Shown piece after piece: positions 9,779 through 20,087 of a DNA stretch of 64,000 nucleotides; position 1 is the stretch's first letter, and every line of letters starts with the position of its first letter. The translations under genes were made by a program, and so were the position numbers. A model generated the notes under the pieces. That model saw only the letters and a program-made list of their open reading frames with translations, searched no databases and had not been told where the DNA came from. This stretch comes from Natribaculum breve (GTDB taxonomy: Archaea; Halobacteriota; Halobacteria; Halobacteriales; Natrialbaceae). The DNA lies in contig NZ_CP095390.1 in the NCBI RefSeq assembly GCF_023008585.1, forward strand, positions 2,666,001 through 2,730,000, given 5' to 3'.

Positions 9779-10028
9779 CCGCGATCGCGACCCCGCCAGG
9801 TGACCCGTCTCGAGTCGGAACCGTTCACGGCCGTTGATTTCGATTTCGAAACGGTTAGCGAGACGTCACGGTCGTCGGTCACACCGGTCGCAGCGAGCGC
9901 CGCGTACGGCGTGTAGGTAGCCGAAACCGCTCGTCTGAATCGTCCGAACGGAACTGAACGGACGGGAAATCGCCCGAACGCGGTTCAACGGTCGCTCGCT
10001 TGAAGGCCGTAAAATACCATCCCTCCTG

Positions 10029-10108
10029 ATACTATCGGACGTAACTGTGTGAAGATTCTCGCCACCCCGGGACGGCGAGAATCTTTCACGACTTACGTCC
10101 GGCAGTAT
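10029..10108. repeat. 80-bp palindromic element, copy 1
   Basis: A near-perfect inverted repeat. The outer ends ATACTATCGGACGTAA and TTACGTCCGGCAGTAT are complementary except at two bases. The inner arms GTGAAGATTCTCGCC and GGCGAGAATCTTTCAC enclose a ten-base loop. It is identical to the copy at 37075-37154 and differs from that at 41474-41553 by two bases. The right end lies six bases before the DUF4382 lipoprotein start codon. It encodes no protein; it may be a MITE or an IS200/IS605-type remnant. Confidence 0.88.
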
Positions 10109-10114
10109 GAGTGT

Positions 10115-11062
10115 ATGACTGACCGAACTGACGACGTTCGACGACGCGACTACCTCGAGTTGGCCGGCGGCGTCGCTGCCGCCAGTACCATCGGCCTCGC
10201 TGGCTGTCTCGGAAGCGACGACGACGGCGACGGCGACGGTGGCGGAAACGGGGGCGACGAAGAGGCGACCGGAACGCTGGCGACGCAGGTCACCGACCAG
10301 CCCGGCGACATCGCCGACTTCGAATCCTGCGTCGTGACGATCCAGGGTATCTGGGTGAAACCGAACGACACAGACGAGAGCGACGACAGCGATGGCAGCG
10401 ACGACGCCGAATCCGAGGGCGAAAACACCGACGGTGAAGAGTCCGACGGCGGAAACGAGAGCGACGGTGACACCGCAGACGAGGGAAGCGAAACCGACGA
10501 CGAAATCGACGAACAGCGCGGGGAAGACGTCGACCAGAGCGACGAGCGTCGATACTACGAGTTCGACGAGCCCCAGCAGGCGGACCTGGTAGACCTCCAG
10601 GGCGAGAACACCCAGCTCGTCGACGAGCGCGAACTGCCCGTCGGCGAGTACGCGTTCCTCCAGCTCGACGTGACGGACGTCGAGGGTACGCTGGCCGAGG
10701 GTGGCGAGACGGAGGTGTCGACGCCCGGAAACGCCCCGCTACAGTTCAAAGAGTCCTTCGAGATCCGCGACGGCAAACTGACGACGTTCCTCGCAGACTT
10801 CACGCCGGTTCGCCGCGGACAGACCGGCACGTACCTCCTCCAGCCCGTCGCGACGGGGACGGAAGTGAGTTACGAGGACGTCCCCGAAGACGGCGAGACG
10901 GGCGACGACGGCGAGGACAGCGACGATCAGACCGGTACCGAAAGCGACGCACAGGACGGGACGAGCGACGACGCGCAGAACGAGACGAACGACGACGACG
11001 CCCAGAACGGGACTGACGACGGCGACCAGAACGACTCGAGCGACGGCGACCAGAACGCGTAG
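10115..11062 (+). CDS. Tat-exported DUF4382 lipoprotein
   Basis: 315 residues. The N-terminus has a Tat motif (RRRDYLEL), a hydrophobic stretch and the lipobox LAGC at about residues 28-31, so it is exported folded and lipid-anchored. DUF4382 strands follow: TLATQVTDQPGDIADFESC, VVTIQGIWVK, then after an insertion YYEFDEPQQADLVDLQGEN, ELPVGEYAFLQLDVTDVEG and GTYLLQPVATGTEV. An insertion of about 70 residues made almost only of Asp, Glu, Ser, Gly and Asn splits the domain, and a similar tail ends the protein. The ATG at 10115 lies just behind a palindromic repeat; reading frames extending into the repeat are not credible. Confidence 0.85.
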   Translation: MTDRTDDVRRRDYLELAGGVAAASTIGLAGCLGSDDDGDGDGGGNGGDEEATGTLATQVTDQPGDIADFESCVVTIQGIWVKPNDTDESDDSDGSDDAESEGENTDGEESDGGNESDGDTADEGSETDDEIDEQRGEDVDQSDERRYYEFDEPQQADLVDLQGENTQLVDERELPVGEYAFLQLDVTDVEGTLAEGGETEVSTPGNAPLQFKESFEIRDGKLTTFLADFTPVRRGQTGTYLLQPVATGTEVSYEDVPEDGETGDDGEDSDDQTGTESDAQDGTSDDAQNETNDDDAQNGTDDGDQNDSSDGDQNA

Positions 11063-11155
11063 TCACACGCGACTCGAGTACCGCCGTCGCTCGAGTCGGG
11101 TCGATCGCGACGCTCGCCGTTTCACCGATAAAACGTCGAAAACGAGAAAACCGAG

Positions 11156-11764
11156 TTACCGCGCGGCCGCCGCGACGCGCTCTTTCTCTTCTTTCTGGCT
11201 GATCGCGTACGTCTGGACGTCGTAGTTCGCAGCCCCGACGAGCTGGTTCGCGATGGCCTCCTCGGCCGGCGTCGGGGTCTTGAACGAGGCGTTTTGGACG
11301 CCTTCCGCGAGGAACTTCAGGGCCTGGTCGACCCGGCGCTGGGGCGCGACGTCGACTGCCTTCGGGACCGAGATGCCGCCGTACTTCAGGCGGACGGTCT
11401 CCTCGCGGGGTGCGGCGTTCTCGACGGCGGTGACGAGCACCTGCACGGGATTTTCCTCCGTTCGGTCGTGGACGATCTCGAACGCCTCACGAACGAGGTT
11501 GAGCGTCTGCTGTTTCTTGCCCGTGTTCTCCTCGGTCTGCATCAGCCGGTTGATGAAGCGCTCGACGATCGAGACTTCCGACTTCTGGAACTGTTTGCCG
11601 GCGTGGCGACCCATCGTGTGGGCGACGGGCGTCACGGAGATGTAACGCTCGGTCGAGGGGTCGGCGTACTCGATCTCGCCGATCTCCCACTTGCCGAAGA
11701 GCTTCGCGGAGACGTCCGCACCGCCTGCGGGTGCCTCGGGCTCGGGTTGGTCTTCTGCAGCCAT
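11156..11764 (-). CDS. rps7: 30S ribosomal protein S7
   Basis: 202 residues. After an acidic, Ala/Pro-rich halophilic N-terminus, the S7 core reads KLFGKWEIGEIEYADPS, GRHAGKQFQKSEVSIVERFI, NPVQVLVTAVENAAPREETV and the C-terminal AIANQLVGAANYDVQTYAI, with the family's 16S rRNA-binding surfaces. The start lies two bases after the rps12 stop, so both are translated from one mRNA. It is the last gene of the rpoH-rps7 cluster. Confidence 0.97.
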   Translation of the reverse strand: MAAEDQPEPEAPAGGADVSAKLFGKWEIGEIEYADPSTERYISVTPVAHTMGRHAGKQFQKSEVSIVERFINRLMQTEENTGKKQQTLNLVREAFEIVHDRTEENPVQVLVTAVENAAPREETVRLKYGGISVPKAVDVAPQRRVDQALKFLAEGVQNASFKTPTPAEEAIANQLVGAANYDVQTYAISQKEEKERVAAAAR

Positions 11765-11766
11765 GG

Positions 11767-12195
11767 TTATCGCACCGGTTTCTCTGCGTTGCCGCGGACG
11801 AGTTCGATCAGCGACACGCCGTTTACCTTCTCGACTTTGTAGTTGACACCCGAGAGGTCGCCCATCGCACGACCCTTCGCACCGCCGATACCGGCGATGG
11901 TGACCTCGTCGTGCTCGTCGATGAACGAAATTGCGCCGTCACCGGGACAGAACGCGGTGACCTGCTTGCCGTTTTTGATCAGCTGGACCCGGACGCACTT
12001 TCGGATCGCCGAGTTGGGCTGTTTCGCCTCGATGCCGACCTTTTCGAGCACGATACCTCGAGCCTGCGGGGCACCCTCGAGGGGGTCCGACTTCTCGCGG
12101 AGGCCCCGGGCGCGTCGCGCGTAGTCCGAGTCGGACCACCGCTGGTTCTGGCGGTCCTTCTTGAGCTTGCGCGCGGCGTACTTGCCGTTTGCCAT
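11767..12195 (-). CDS. rps12: 30S ribosomal protein S12
   Basis: 142 residues from ATG 12195 ([20 protein letters not shown]). Conserved decoding-centre loops are present: [19 protein letters not shown] and the region [39 protein letters not shown]. It is immediately upstream of rps7. A 231-base gap separates it from the FMN enzyme gene, so rps12-rps7 may also have a promoter of their own; ORF extension upstream of 12195 is rejected because it lacks family similarity. Confidence 0.97.
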   Translation of the reverse strand: MANGKYAARKLKKDRQNQRWSDSDYARRARGLREKSDPLEGAPQARGIVLEKVGIEAKQPNSAIRKCVRVQLIKNGKQVTAFCPGDGAISFIDEHDEVTIAGIGGAKGRAMGDLSGVNYKVEKVNGVSLIELVRGNAEKPVR

Positions 12196-12426
12196 AGTAC
12201 CCGTCGCTATCCGACGAAGACACTTAAGCATCCCCTTTTCCATCTCACGATACGCCACGAGAACGCTCGAACGGGGGTAACGAAGAGATCTGAGCGGGTT
12301 TCGTCTCCGGAGGAACGCTCTCGGGGAGTCGTTCTCCCGCCGGACGACGATCGGCGACCGCTCGCTCGAGACCCGGTCGGGTGGACCCGCTGTGGCCGCT
12401 CACCTGCGTTCGAGCCGGGATCCACG

Positions 12427-13638
12427 TCAGTCGGTGGTGGACGCTGTCGACGGGTTTTCCGCGTCGACGAGGATCGACCGGTCGACGTCTGCGACGGTCG
12501 TGTGGCCCGTCAGTGCGAGCGTCAGGTCGAGGTCGGCCAGGACGTTCCGACAGACCTCGCGGACGCCGTCCTCGCCGTCGATCGCCAGTCCGTAGACGTA
12601 CGGCCGGCCCAGCAGGACCATCTCGGCACCGAGCGCGAGCGACGTCAGCGCGTCCGCCCCGCGGCGAATCCCGCTGTCGAACAACACCGGAACGCGGCCG
12701 TCGACGCGCTCGACGACCGGCGGCAGCGCCTCGAGTGCGGGCACCGCGTCGTCGACCTGCCGACCGCCGTGGTTCGAGACGACGATCCCGTCGACGCCGG
12801 CCTCGAGCGCCAGTTCGGCGTCGTCGGGGTGGACGATTCCCTTGACCACGACCGGCAGGTCGGTCCGCTCGCACAGCCACTCGAGGTCGTCCCACGTGAG
12901 CGAGGCGTCGCCGAAGACGTCCAGGAATCGCATGACCGCCGCGTCGGGGTCGTCTTCAGGCGGCTCTGCGAGCGTCTCGCGGAAGACTGGATCGGAGAAG
13001 TAGTTCGCGACGCCCTCGCCGTCGAGGAAGGGCAGGTAGCCCTGTTCGACGTCTCGCTCGCGCCAGCCCATGACCGGCGTGTCGACGGTGACGACGATGG
13101 CCTCGTAGCCGGCGTCCGCCGCTCGCTCGACGAAACTCGCCGTCAGTTCGCGATCCGAACTCCAGTACAGCTGAAACCACGCCGGCGCGTCGCCGGTCGC
13201 CGCCGCGATCTCCTCGAGCGGCTCCGACGAGACCGAACTCGCGGCAAACGGCAGGCCAAGGTCGGCCGCCGCTCGCGCGGACGCGAGTTCGCCGTCCTCG
13301 TGGAAGATCGACTGGACGCCGACCGGTGCCAGCGCGACCGGCGCGGGGTACGTCCGCCCGAACAACTCGACAGAGAGGTCACGCGAGGAGACGTCGCGAA
13401 GCATGCGCGGGACGAGCCGCCACCGCGAGAACACCGCCCGGTTCGCGTCGGCGGTCCGTCCAGCGCCCGCACTGCCCGCGACGTAGGCGTACGCCGCCGG
13501 GTCGAGGGCCTCGCGGGCCGCCGCCTCGAGCGTCTCGTAGGACGGCGGCAGGTTCGGCGGCTGGTCTGCGAGCATTCCCTGCGTGAACACCTCGACGAGC
13601 CGTTCCCGGCCGTACGACGGGCTGTTCTCGTCGGACAT
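12427..13638 (-). CDS. FMN-dependent alpha-hydroxy-acid oxidase/dehydrogenase (lactate-type)
   Basis: 403 residues with a complete FMN TIM-barrel. Visible elements are ALDPAAYAYVAGSAGAGRT, the substrate/flavin strand PAPVALAPVGVQSIFHEDGE, FQLYWSSDREL, VTVDTPVMGWRERD, LPVVVKGIVHPDDAELALEA, the catalytic His in VSNHGGRQVDDA, and the phosphate-binding LFDSGIRRGADALTSLALGA. The family oxidises L-2-hydroxy acids such as lactate; oxidase, monooxygenase and dehydrogenase cannot be separated by eye. It is inserted in the informational cluster between nusA (85-base gap) and rps12 on the same strand. Confidence 0.88.
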   Translation of the reverse strand: MSDENSPSYGRERLVEVFTQGMLADQPPNLPPSYETLEAAAREALDPAAYAYVAGSAGAGRTADANRAVFSRWRLVPRMLRDVSSRDLSVELFGRTYPAPVALAPVGVQSIFHEDGELASARAAADLGLPFAASSVSSEPLEEIAAATGDAPAWFQLYWSSDRELTASFVERAADAGYEAIVVTVDTPVMGWRERDVEQGYLPFLDGEGVANYFSDPVFRETLAEPPEDDPDAAVMRFLDVFGDASLTWDDLEWLCERTDLPVVVKGIVHPDDAELALEAGVDGIVVSNHGGRQVDDAVPALEALPPVVERVDGRVPVLFDSGIRRGADALTSLALGAEMVLLGRPYVYGLAIDGEDGVREVCRNVLADLDLTLALTGHTTVADVDRSILVDAENPSTASTTD

Positions 13639-13723
13639 GGTGTCGGTATTCGAATGGGACGGTCCTATAGCTTCGGGAGCAAAGAGCGACCGAAAAACGC
13701 CCGGCGTGAGCGCCAGCGCGCGA

Positions 13724-14143
13724 CTACGTCAACCGGACGTCGTCGATCCCGAAGTGACGCTCGGCGAGCGTCCGCGCGGCCTCGATCGTCAGCCCGTCTT
13801 TGCCGATGGCGACGCCGCGGTCCTCGTCTGCGACCTCGACGTACGCGACGGTGTCACCGTTCTCGCTGATCGTGACGTTGTACACCGCCGCGGGCGCGAG
13901 CGCGTTCGCGACGAACGCCGCGGCCGTCTCGGCGGCCTCGACCAGCCGCACCGGCCTGTCGACCTGCCGTTCGAACTGCTTTACGTGTCTGCCGCCCGGG
14001 CCGATCGCCTCGCCCATCTGTCCGGGCGCGACGACGACGAGCAGCCGACCGTTCTCGAGGACGCAGTCGCGACCGGTCGCGCCCGTCACGTCCTCGAACA
14101 GCGCGAGGTACTGGCGGGCGTCGTCCGAGAGCGTCACGCCCAT
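13724..14143 (-). CDS. nusA: Archaeal NusA-like KH protein
   Basis: 139 residues, made of two KH domains only. GXXG-type loops appear in VAPGQMGEAIGPGGRHVKQF (first KH) and GVAIGKDGLTIEAARTLAER (second KH). This is the short archaeal NusA, lacking the S1 and N-terminal polymerase-binding domains of the bacterial protein. It starts five bases after the rpoA'' stop. It is likely an RNA-binding termination/antitermination factor. Confidence 0.93.
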   Translation of the reverse strand: MGVTLSDDARQYLALFEDVTGATGRDCVLENGRLLVVVAPGQMGEAIGPGGRHVKQFERQVDRPVRLVEAAETAAAFVANALAPAAVYNVTISENGDTVAYVEVADEDRGVAIGKDGLTIEAARTLAERHFGIDDVRLT

Positions 14144-14148
14144 CGTCG

Positions 14149-15336
14149 TCAGTCGGCCTGCCTCCCGCTGGTCGACCCCATCCGGAGGTCGACGTCGCCG
14201 GTACCGAGTTTGATCGGCTTGCCGACGATGACGTTCTCGGTGACGCCGTCTAGGTCGTCGACCTCGCCGTGGATCGCGGCGTTGAGCAGGTGGTTGACCG
14301 TCACCTCGAACGCCGCCCGCGCCAGGACGGAGTCTTTCGAACCGGAGATGCCGTGGCGACCGATCGACTCGATCTCGCCGCGGTTCGTCATCATGTCGGC
14401 GACCAGCATCAGGTGCCGGACGTTGACGTCGTCGAGACCCTGCTCTGCGAGCGTGTTGTGGGTCTCCTCGATGATCGCCTCGCGAGCGGCCTCGATTCCG
14501 AGGTTGCGGTGGATCTCGTGGATGTTGTTCGTCGTCGTCCGACTGGCGTCGACGCCCTCGATCGAGAGCACGTCACCGAAGGCCGACCCCTCGGTGTAGA
14601 GGACGAACTCCTCGTTGCCGTCGTCCATCTCTTCCCGGCGGATGACGACGCGGGAGACCTCCTCGATGCCCTTGAACGTGATGTCCCGGAGCTCCTCGAC
14701 GAGCTGTAACAGTTCGCGATAGGACGGCTCTTCGGGACCGAACTCGACGGTCGTCCCCTGCTGGACCGTCTTGACACCGAGGTTGTCTTCGATGATGTCT
14801 GCGACCTCCTCGGCCGTGATCATCCGCTCTTCTAAGGTGTCTTTGTTCAGCGAAATCTGGACGCGCATGTCGGCGACGTTCGTCGAGACGTCACCGAGTG
14901 CGAGAATCTGCGTGGCCTCGATCTTCCAGACGACCTCGTGGGCTTTCTCGCGCTCGCGTGCGTACTCGTCCTCGAGGTAGACCGTCATCATCGGCGTGTC
15001 CGGAGTCTTCCGGGCGTCGACGAGTTCGATCAGCCGCGGCAGCCCCTGCGTGACGTCGATCTCCGCGACGCCCGCGTAGTGGAACGTGTTCATCGTCAGC
15101 TGCGTCCCCGGTTCGCCGATCGACTGTGCGCTGACGGTCCCGACGGGGTCGAGCGGGTCGATCCGCGTCTGGAGGTACTGGTTCTCGACCGCCCGGGCGA
15201 TCTCGTCTGCCTGCTCGAGCGTCGCGTTGCGCTTTTCGACCGTCTCGTAGACTTTCTCCCTGAGCCGGCGGGGGAGTTCGGTGTCCTCGACGACGGCGAT
15301 CACGTCGTCGCCGACGTCGTACTCGACGTCAGTCAT
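14149..15336 (-). CDS. rpoA2: DNA-directed RNA polymerase subunit A''
   Basis: 395 residues forming the C-terminal part of the split largest subunit. [20 protein letters not shown] is the trigger-loop/bridge region, followed by [20 protein letters not shown], and the C-terminal [25 protein letters not shown] is the conserved cleft/clamp end. The start overlaps the rpoA' stop by eight bases. The splitting of A into A' and A'' is normal for archaea. Confidence 0.97.
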   Translation of the reverse strand: MTDVEYDVGDDVIAVVEDTELPRRLREKVYETVEKRNATLEQADEIARAVENQYLQTRIDPLDPVGTVSAQSIGEPGTQLTMNTFHYAGVAEIDVTQGLPRLIELVDARKTPDTPMMTVYLEDEYAREREKAHEVVWKIEATQILALGDVSTNVADMRVQISLNKDTLEERMITAEEVADIIEDNLGVKTVQQGTTVEFGPEEPSYRELLQLVEELRDITFKGIEEVSRVVIRREEMDDGNEEFVLYTEGSAFGDVLSIEGVDASRTTTNNIHEIHRNLGIEAAREAIIEETHNTLAEQGLDDVNVRHLMLVADMMTNRGEIESIGRHGISGSKDSVLARAAFEVTVNHLLNAAIHGEVDDLDGVTENVIVGKPIKLGTGDVDLRMGSTSGRQAD

Positions 15337-18253
15337 CGGAGGTCACCTCCACGTCCTCGGCGATGCGACGACTGTCCGCGTGCTCGGAGAGGTTCGTCGG
15401 CTCCGGTTTCGAGCCGAGGAACTCCTCTTTCTCGGCTTCGGAGTCGAACTCCGACTCGAGGATCCGATCTGCGATCTGTTCGACGTCGACGTCGCCTTCC
15501 TCGCTCGAGGAGACCATCACCGGCGAGGTGCCGTCCTCGCCGAACTCGAACTGGACGATCGTGTCCGAGGTGTCCCGGACGGTGCCGTCGTACTGCGTCT
15601 CGAGTTCGGAGAGGGCGTTGATCAGCCGGCGCTGGAGGTAGCCGGACTTCGACGTTCGCACTGCGGTGTCGACCAGCCCCTCGCGGCCACCCATCGCGTG
15701 GAAGAAGAACTCCCGTGGGGTGAGCCCACTCGTGTAGGAGTTCTCGACGAAGCCGTGGGCTTCCGCCGAGAGGTCGTCGGGTTTGTAGTGGCTGAGGGTC
15801 CGGTCCTCGTAGCCGCGGTTGATTCGTTCGCCCCGAACTGCCTGCTGGCCGACGGCACCGGCCATCTGGGTCAGGTTGAGCATCGACCCACGGGCACCGG
15901 AGTTTGCCATCACGACCGCGGGGTTGTCCTCGGTGAAGTGCTCCTCCGCGATGTTCCCCGCGTTGTCACGCGCCCGGCTGAGCGTCTGCATGATCTTCAT
16001 CTCGAGGGTCTCGTCGATCGTGCGGCCGGGCAGGGACTCGAGTTCGCCCCGCTCGTAGGCCTCGATGAGTTCCTCGACGCGATCGTAGGCGTCGTCGATC
16101 GTCTCGTCGATCCGCGATTCGGCTTCCTCCGGGATCGTCTCGTCGTCGATGCCGATCGAGAACCCGAAGTGCATGATCGCCCGCATCGCGAGCGTCGAGA
16201 CCTCGTTGATGAAGATCCGGGCGCGGGTGTTGCCGTAGACCTTCGTGATCGTGTCGACGATCTTGCCGCCGAACTCGCCGACCTCGTCCTCGGCGATGGT
16301 TCCTTCGAGGAGTTGGCCGTCCTCGATGACGACGTCGTCGCCGACGGTGCCGGTGAACTCGAGGTTCAGGTCGTCGGGCAGGAGTTCGGAGAAGACGTCA
16401 CGACCGGTCCAGAACGGCTCGCCCTCGTCGTCGATGCCGCTTGGCTCGGGCAGTTCGTCGATCCGCGTCGCCCGCAGGAGGTCGAGCGCCTGCGTCTCGT
16501 TGAACCGCGGGTTGTCGTGGGTAAGCAGGTAGGTTCCGGAGATGTGGTCCTGGATCGCGCCGATGATGTTCTCACCGAACCGCGGCGAGAGGATCTGTTC
16601 CTGGACGCGCATCAGGACGCGCGCCTCAGCGCGAGCCTCCTCGTTCTGGAGGGCGTGCATGTTCATCTCGTCGCCGTCGAAGTCTGCGTTGTACGGCGGG
16701 CAGACGACGGTGTTGAGCCGGAACGTCTTGTACGGCATGACCACGACCTCGTGGGCCATGATCGACATCCGGTGTAGCGACGGCTGGCGGTTGAAGATGA
16801 CGATGTCGCCGTCGATGAGGTGTCGGTTGACCTCCCAGCCGGGTTCGATCTTCTTCGCGAGTTCCTCGCAGTTCTTCTCGGTCACCTTCAGCCGACGGCC
16901 GTCCGGCCGCCGGACGTAGTTCGCTCCCGGGTGTGCCTCCGGCCCGTTGGAGACGTATCGCCGGGCGTCGGCGACGTTGCGTTCGGTGACGTTCATCGTC
17001 TGGGTCATCTCCTTTGCGACCCGGTCCGGGACGCCGACTTCGTTCAGGCTGAGCGTCGGGTCCGGCGAGATGACGGTCCGGGCGGAGAAGTTCACGCGCT
17101 TCCCGGACAGCGAGCCGCGGAAGCGGCCCTCCTTGCCCTTCAGGCGCTGGCTGAGCGTCTTGAGCGGACGACCGGAGCGGTGGCGTGCCGGCGGCGTGCC
17201 GCTGATCTCGTTGTCCATGAACGTCGTGACGTGGTACTGGAGCAGTTCCCACAGGTCCTCGATGATCAGCTGGGGTGCGCCGGCCTCGCGGTTCTCCATG
17301 AACCGCTGGTTGATCCGGATGATGTCCACGAGCTTGTGCGTGAGGTCGTCCTCGCTGCGCTGGCCGTTGTCGAGCGTGATCGACGGGCGAGCCGTCACCG
17401 GCGGCACCGGGAGGACGGTGAGGATCATCCACTCCGGACGGGAGCGCTCGGCGTCGATGCCAAGCGCCTCGACGTCCTCGTCTGGGATCGCCTCGAACCA
17501 GTCGCGAATGTCCGAGGGCATCAGCTTGTTCGTGTCCTCCTCGGTGAGGTCGATGTCGAGTGCCTTCTCGATCGCTTTCCGCTGGCTCTCACGCGGGCGG
17601 AACGAACCAGAGAGGATCTCGTTGATGCGAGTGAGGTCGATCTCCGTCTCCTCGGCCAGTTCGTCCGGCGTCGTCCGCTCGCCGTCCTCACCACCCTGCA
17701 TCGCCGCGGCGATGCGCTGGGAGTACTCGCTGGTCAGCACCTGCTGGACCTCGTAGTAGGTGGTGGGCTTCTCGTGTTCGATGTCGTACTGGATCTCGCC
17801 ACAGTGGGGACAGCGATCTTTCTTTCGCGCCTGTCGGATCGCCGCCTTCGTGACGTCGTTTACGTCGCGGCCGAGCTTTCGCGACTGGTCTATCTGCTGT
17901 CGGAACTCCTCTTTCTCGTCTTCGGTCAACAGCAGCCGGGAACACTCCCGACAGGTGCCCCGAAGCAGCCGCCGGATGAGTTTCGTGAAGCCGACGTGGA
18001 TGACCGGTGCGGCGAGTTCGATGTGGCCGAAGTGACCGGGACACGAACCCGAGTGCTGACCACAGGTCTTGCACTCGAGGCCGGGGTCGATGACGCCGAG
18101 GCGGGGATCCATCAGGCCCATGTCGATGGGGAAGCCGTCGTCGTCGTAGGTGTCGGCCGTGATGATCTTCGTCGCGCTCATCTCCCGATACTCCTCGGGC
18201 TCCATCAGCCCGAAGTTGATCGATCCGATGTCTTTGGGTGTCGTGTTTCGCAT
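15329..18253 (-). CDS. rpoA1: DNA-directed RNA polymerase subunit A'
   Basis: 974 residues. The N-terminal zinc site [17 protein letters not shown] lies near residues 61-77, with further Cys pairs CRECSRLLL and [28 protein letters not shown] is the switch region. The catalytic Mg motif [12 protein letters not shown] is near residue 520. The C-terminal part holds the bridge-helix sequence ([18 protein letters not shown]). It starts four bases from the rpoB' stop. No intein is present. Confidence 0.98.
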   Translation of the reverse strand: MRNTTPKDIGSINFGLMEPEEYREMSATKIITADTYDDDGFPIDMGLMDPRLGVIDPGLECKTCGQHSGSCPGHFGHIELAAPVIHVGFTKLIRRLLRGTCRECSRLLLTEDEKEEFRQQIDQSRKLGRDVNDVTKAAIRQARKKDRCPHCGEIQYDIEHEKPTTYYEVQQVLTSEYSQRIAAAMQGGEDGERTTPDELAEETEIDLTRINEILSGSFRPRESQRKAIEKALDIDLTEEDTNKLMPSDIRDWFEAIPDEDVEALGIDAERSRPEWMILTVLPVPPVTARPSITLDNGQRSEDDLTHKLVDIIRINQRFMENREAGAPQLIIEDLWELLQYHVTTFMDNEISGTPPARHRSGRPLKTLSQRLKGKEGRFRGSLSGKRVNFSARTVISPDPTLSLNEVGVPDRVAKEMTQTMNVTERNVADARRYVSNGPEAHPGANYVRRPDGRRLKVTEKNCEELAKKIEPGWEVNRHLIDGDIVIFNRQPSLHRMSIMAHEVVVMPYKTFRLNTVVCPPYNADFDGDEMNMHALQNEEARAEARVLMRVQEQILSPRFGENIIGAIQDHISGTYLLTHDNPRFNETQALDLLRATRIDELPEPSGIDDEGEPFWTGRDVFSELLPDDLNLEFTGTVGDDVVIEDGQLLEGTIAEDEVGEFGGKIVDTITKVYGNTRARIFINEVSTLAMRAIMHFGFSIGIDDETIPEEAESRIDETIDDAYDRVEELIEAYERGELESLPGRTIDETLEMKIMQTLSRARDNAGNIAEEHFTEDNPAVVMANSGARGSMLNLTQMAGAVGQQAVRGERINRGYEDRTLSHYKPDDLSAEAHGFVENSYTSGLTPREFFFHAMGGREGLVDTAVRTSKSGYLQRRLINALSELETQYDGTVRDTSDTIVQFEFGEDGTSPVMVSSSEEGDVDVEQIADRILESEFDSEAEKEEFLGSKPEPTNLSEHADSRRIAEDVEVTSDD

Positions 18254-18256
18254 GTG

Positions 18257-20086
18257 TTATACGGCGTCTTCCAGTTCGAGTCGCGGTGCGATGCCGAGCG
18301 CTTTCATCTCGTCGAGCAGGAGCTTGAACGCGTAGCTCATCTCGATCTCGTGGATGTCGGTCTCCTCGCCGCAGTTCGGACAGTACACCCGCCGTTGTTC
18401 GACGTTCTCCGTCGCGGTCATCCCACAGTTCCCGCAGATGTGGATGAACTCGCGGTCGGACTCGTCGAGCAGGCGTTCTTTGAGCGTCATCGCCGCCCCG
18501 TGGCCGATGAACACGTCGCGTTCCATCTCACCGATCCGCAGCCCACCCTCGCGGGCACGACCTTCGGTCGGCTGGCGGGTCAGCACCTGCACCGGCCCGC
18601 GCGAACGGGCGTGCAGTTTGTTCGAGACCATGTGGTAGAGTTTCTGGTAGAAGATCACGCCGACGAAGATCTCGGCCTCGATCTTCTCCCCGGTGACGCC
18701 GGAGTACATCGTCTCCTTGCCGGCGGAGTCGAAGCCCGCGTCCTCGAGTCCGTTCCGGAGGTCCTCTTCGTCTTCGCCCAAAAACGGCGTTCCGTCGACG
18801 CGACGGCCCTCCATCGAGCCGAGTTTGCCGCCGATCATCTCGAGGATGTGTCCGACGGTCATCCGCGAGGGCAGCGCGTGGGGGTTGACGACGAGGTCCG
18901 GCACGACGCCCTCCTCGGTAAAGGGCATGTCCTCCTGCGGGGCGAGGTGGCCGATGACCCCCTTCTGACCGTGTCGGGACGCGAACTTGTCTCCGAGTTC
19001 CGGGATCCGTTCGTCGCGCACGGAGACCTTCGAGAGCTTCGAACCGTCCTCGCCTTCCATCAGCGTGACGGTGTCGACGACGCCGGATTCGCCCGAACGC
19101 ATCGTCACCGACGTCTCTCGGCGCTTCTGGGGCGAGAGCCCGCCCATGTCGTCGGGTTCCTCCAAAAAGCGCGGCGGGGACGTCTTCCCGAGCAGCACGG
19201 AGTTCTCGTCGACTCGCGTCTCGGGGTTGACGAGTCCGTCCTCGTCTAAGTGGGCGTAGGCCTCCTCGCCACGGGCACCGCGAACGTCCTGGCTCGGAAT
19301 CTCGAAGCGGTCTTCCTGTCCGCCGGGGTAGCGCCGTTCCTCGCCCTCGTAGGTCCGGAAGAAGTGCGACCGGGCGAGCGCGCGCTCGACCGACGCCTTG
19401 TTCATCACCAGCGCGTCCTCGATGTTGAACCCCTCGTAGCTCATCACGGCGACGACGAAGTTCTGGGCGGCCGGTCGCTCGTCGAAGCCGATCTGCTCGG
19501 TGGTCTGGGTCTTGACCATCGACAGCTGCGGGTAGTGCAGCAGGTGCTGGCGCGTGTCCGGCCGGATGCGGTAGTTCGCCGCCGGCAGCCCGAGCGACTG
19601 TTTGACCATCCCCGCCCCCATCGTAATGCGCGGGCTCGCGTTGTGCTCGGGGTAGGGGATCATCCCCGCACCGATCCCGAAGATCAACTGCGGGTCGATC
19701 TCGAGGTGGGTGTGCTCTTCGGTCAGGTCGTCCTCGTCGACGGCGACGTAGATGTCCTCTTCTTCCTCGGCGTCGATGAACTCGACGTAGCCGTGGGCGA
19801 CGAGGTCGTCGAACTCGAGGTCACCCTCCCGGAGCGCCTCGATCTCCGCCTCGGAGATGCGCGGCTCGCCGTCCTCGACGACGAGCAGGGGGCGACGCGC
19901 CCGGCCCGCGTCGGCGTTGACGATCACTTCGCGGGTGCGCTCTTTCACCGAGACGTTGACCATCTCGGAAACGTCGCCGATGCGTCGCGCCTCGCGGATC
20001 TGTTCGGCCAGTTCGTGCGGATCCGGGTGGGTCCCCACCAGCGACCCGTTGACGTACACCTTGGCTTCTCGCTGTTGGCTACTCAT
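18257..20086 (-). CDS. rpoB1: DNA-directed RNA polymerase subunit B'
   Basis: 609 residues from ATG 20086 ([18 protein letters not shown]). It is the C-terminal half of the split second subunit. Visible elements are [35 protein letters not shown] (catalytic-site contact), [19 protein letters not shown], and a C-terminal zinc ribbon with CGNCG and CPNCG. Only one base separates its start from the rpoB'' stop at 20088. The split of B into B' and B'' is typical of euryarchaea. Confidence 0.98.
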   Translation of the reverse strand: MSSQQREAKVYVNGSLVGTHPDPHELAEQIREARRIGDVSEMVNVSVKERTREVIVNADAGRARRPLLVVEDGEPRISEAEIEALREGDLEFDDLVAHGYVEFIDAEEEEDIYVAVDEDDLTEEHTHLEIDPQLIFGIGAGMIPYPEHNASPRITMGAGMVKQSLGLPAANYRIRPDTRQHLLHYPQLSMVKTQTTEQIGFDERPAAQNFVVAVMSYEGFNIEDALVMNKASVERALARSHFFRTYEGEERRYPGGQEDRFEIPSQDVRGARGEEAYAHLDEDGLVNPETRVDENSVLLGKTSPPRFLEEPDDMGGLSPQKRRETSVTMRSGESGVVDTVTLMEGEDGSKLSKVSVRDERIPELGDKFASRHGQKGVIGHLAPQEDMPFTEEGVVPDLVVNPHALPSRMTVGHILEMIGGKLGSMEGRRVDGTPFLGEDEEDLRNGLEDAGFDSAGKETMYSGVTGEKIEAEIFVGVIFYQKLYHMVSNKLHARSRGPVQVLTRQPTEGRAREGGLRIGEMERDVFIGHGAAMTLKERLLDESDREFIHICGNCGMTATENVEQRRVYCPNCGEETDIHEIEMSYAFKLLLDEMKALGIAPRLELEDAV

Positions 20087-20087
20087 A

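Noticed and set aside
10049..10114. Upstream extension of the lipoprotein beginning MKILATPGRRESF
   Set aside because: The same peptide appears at 41494 because both lie in the 80-bp palindromic repeat; the Tat signal starts at 10115.
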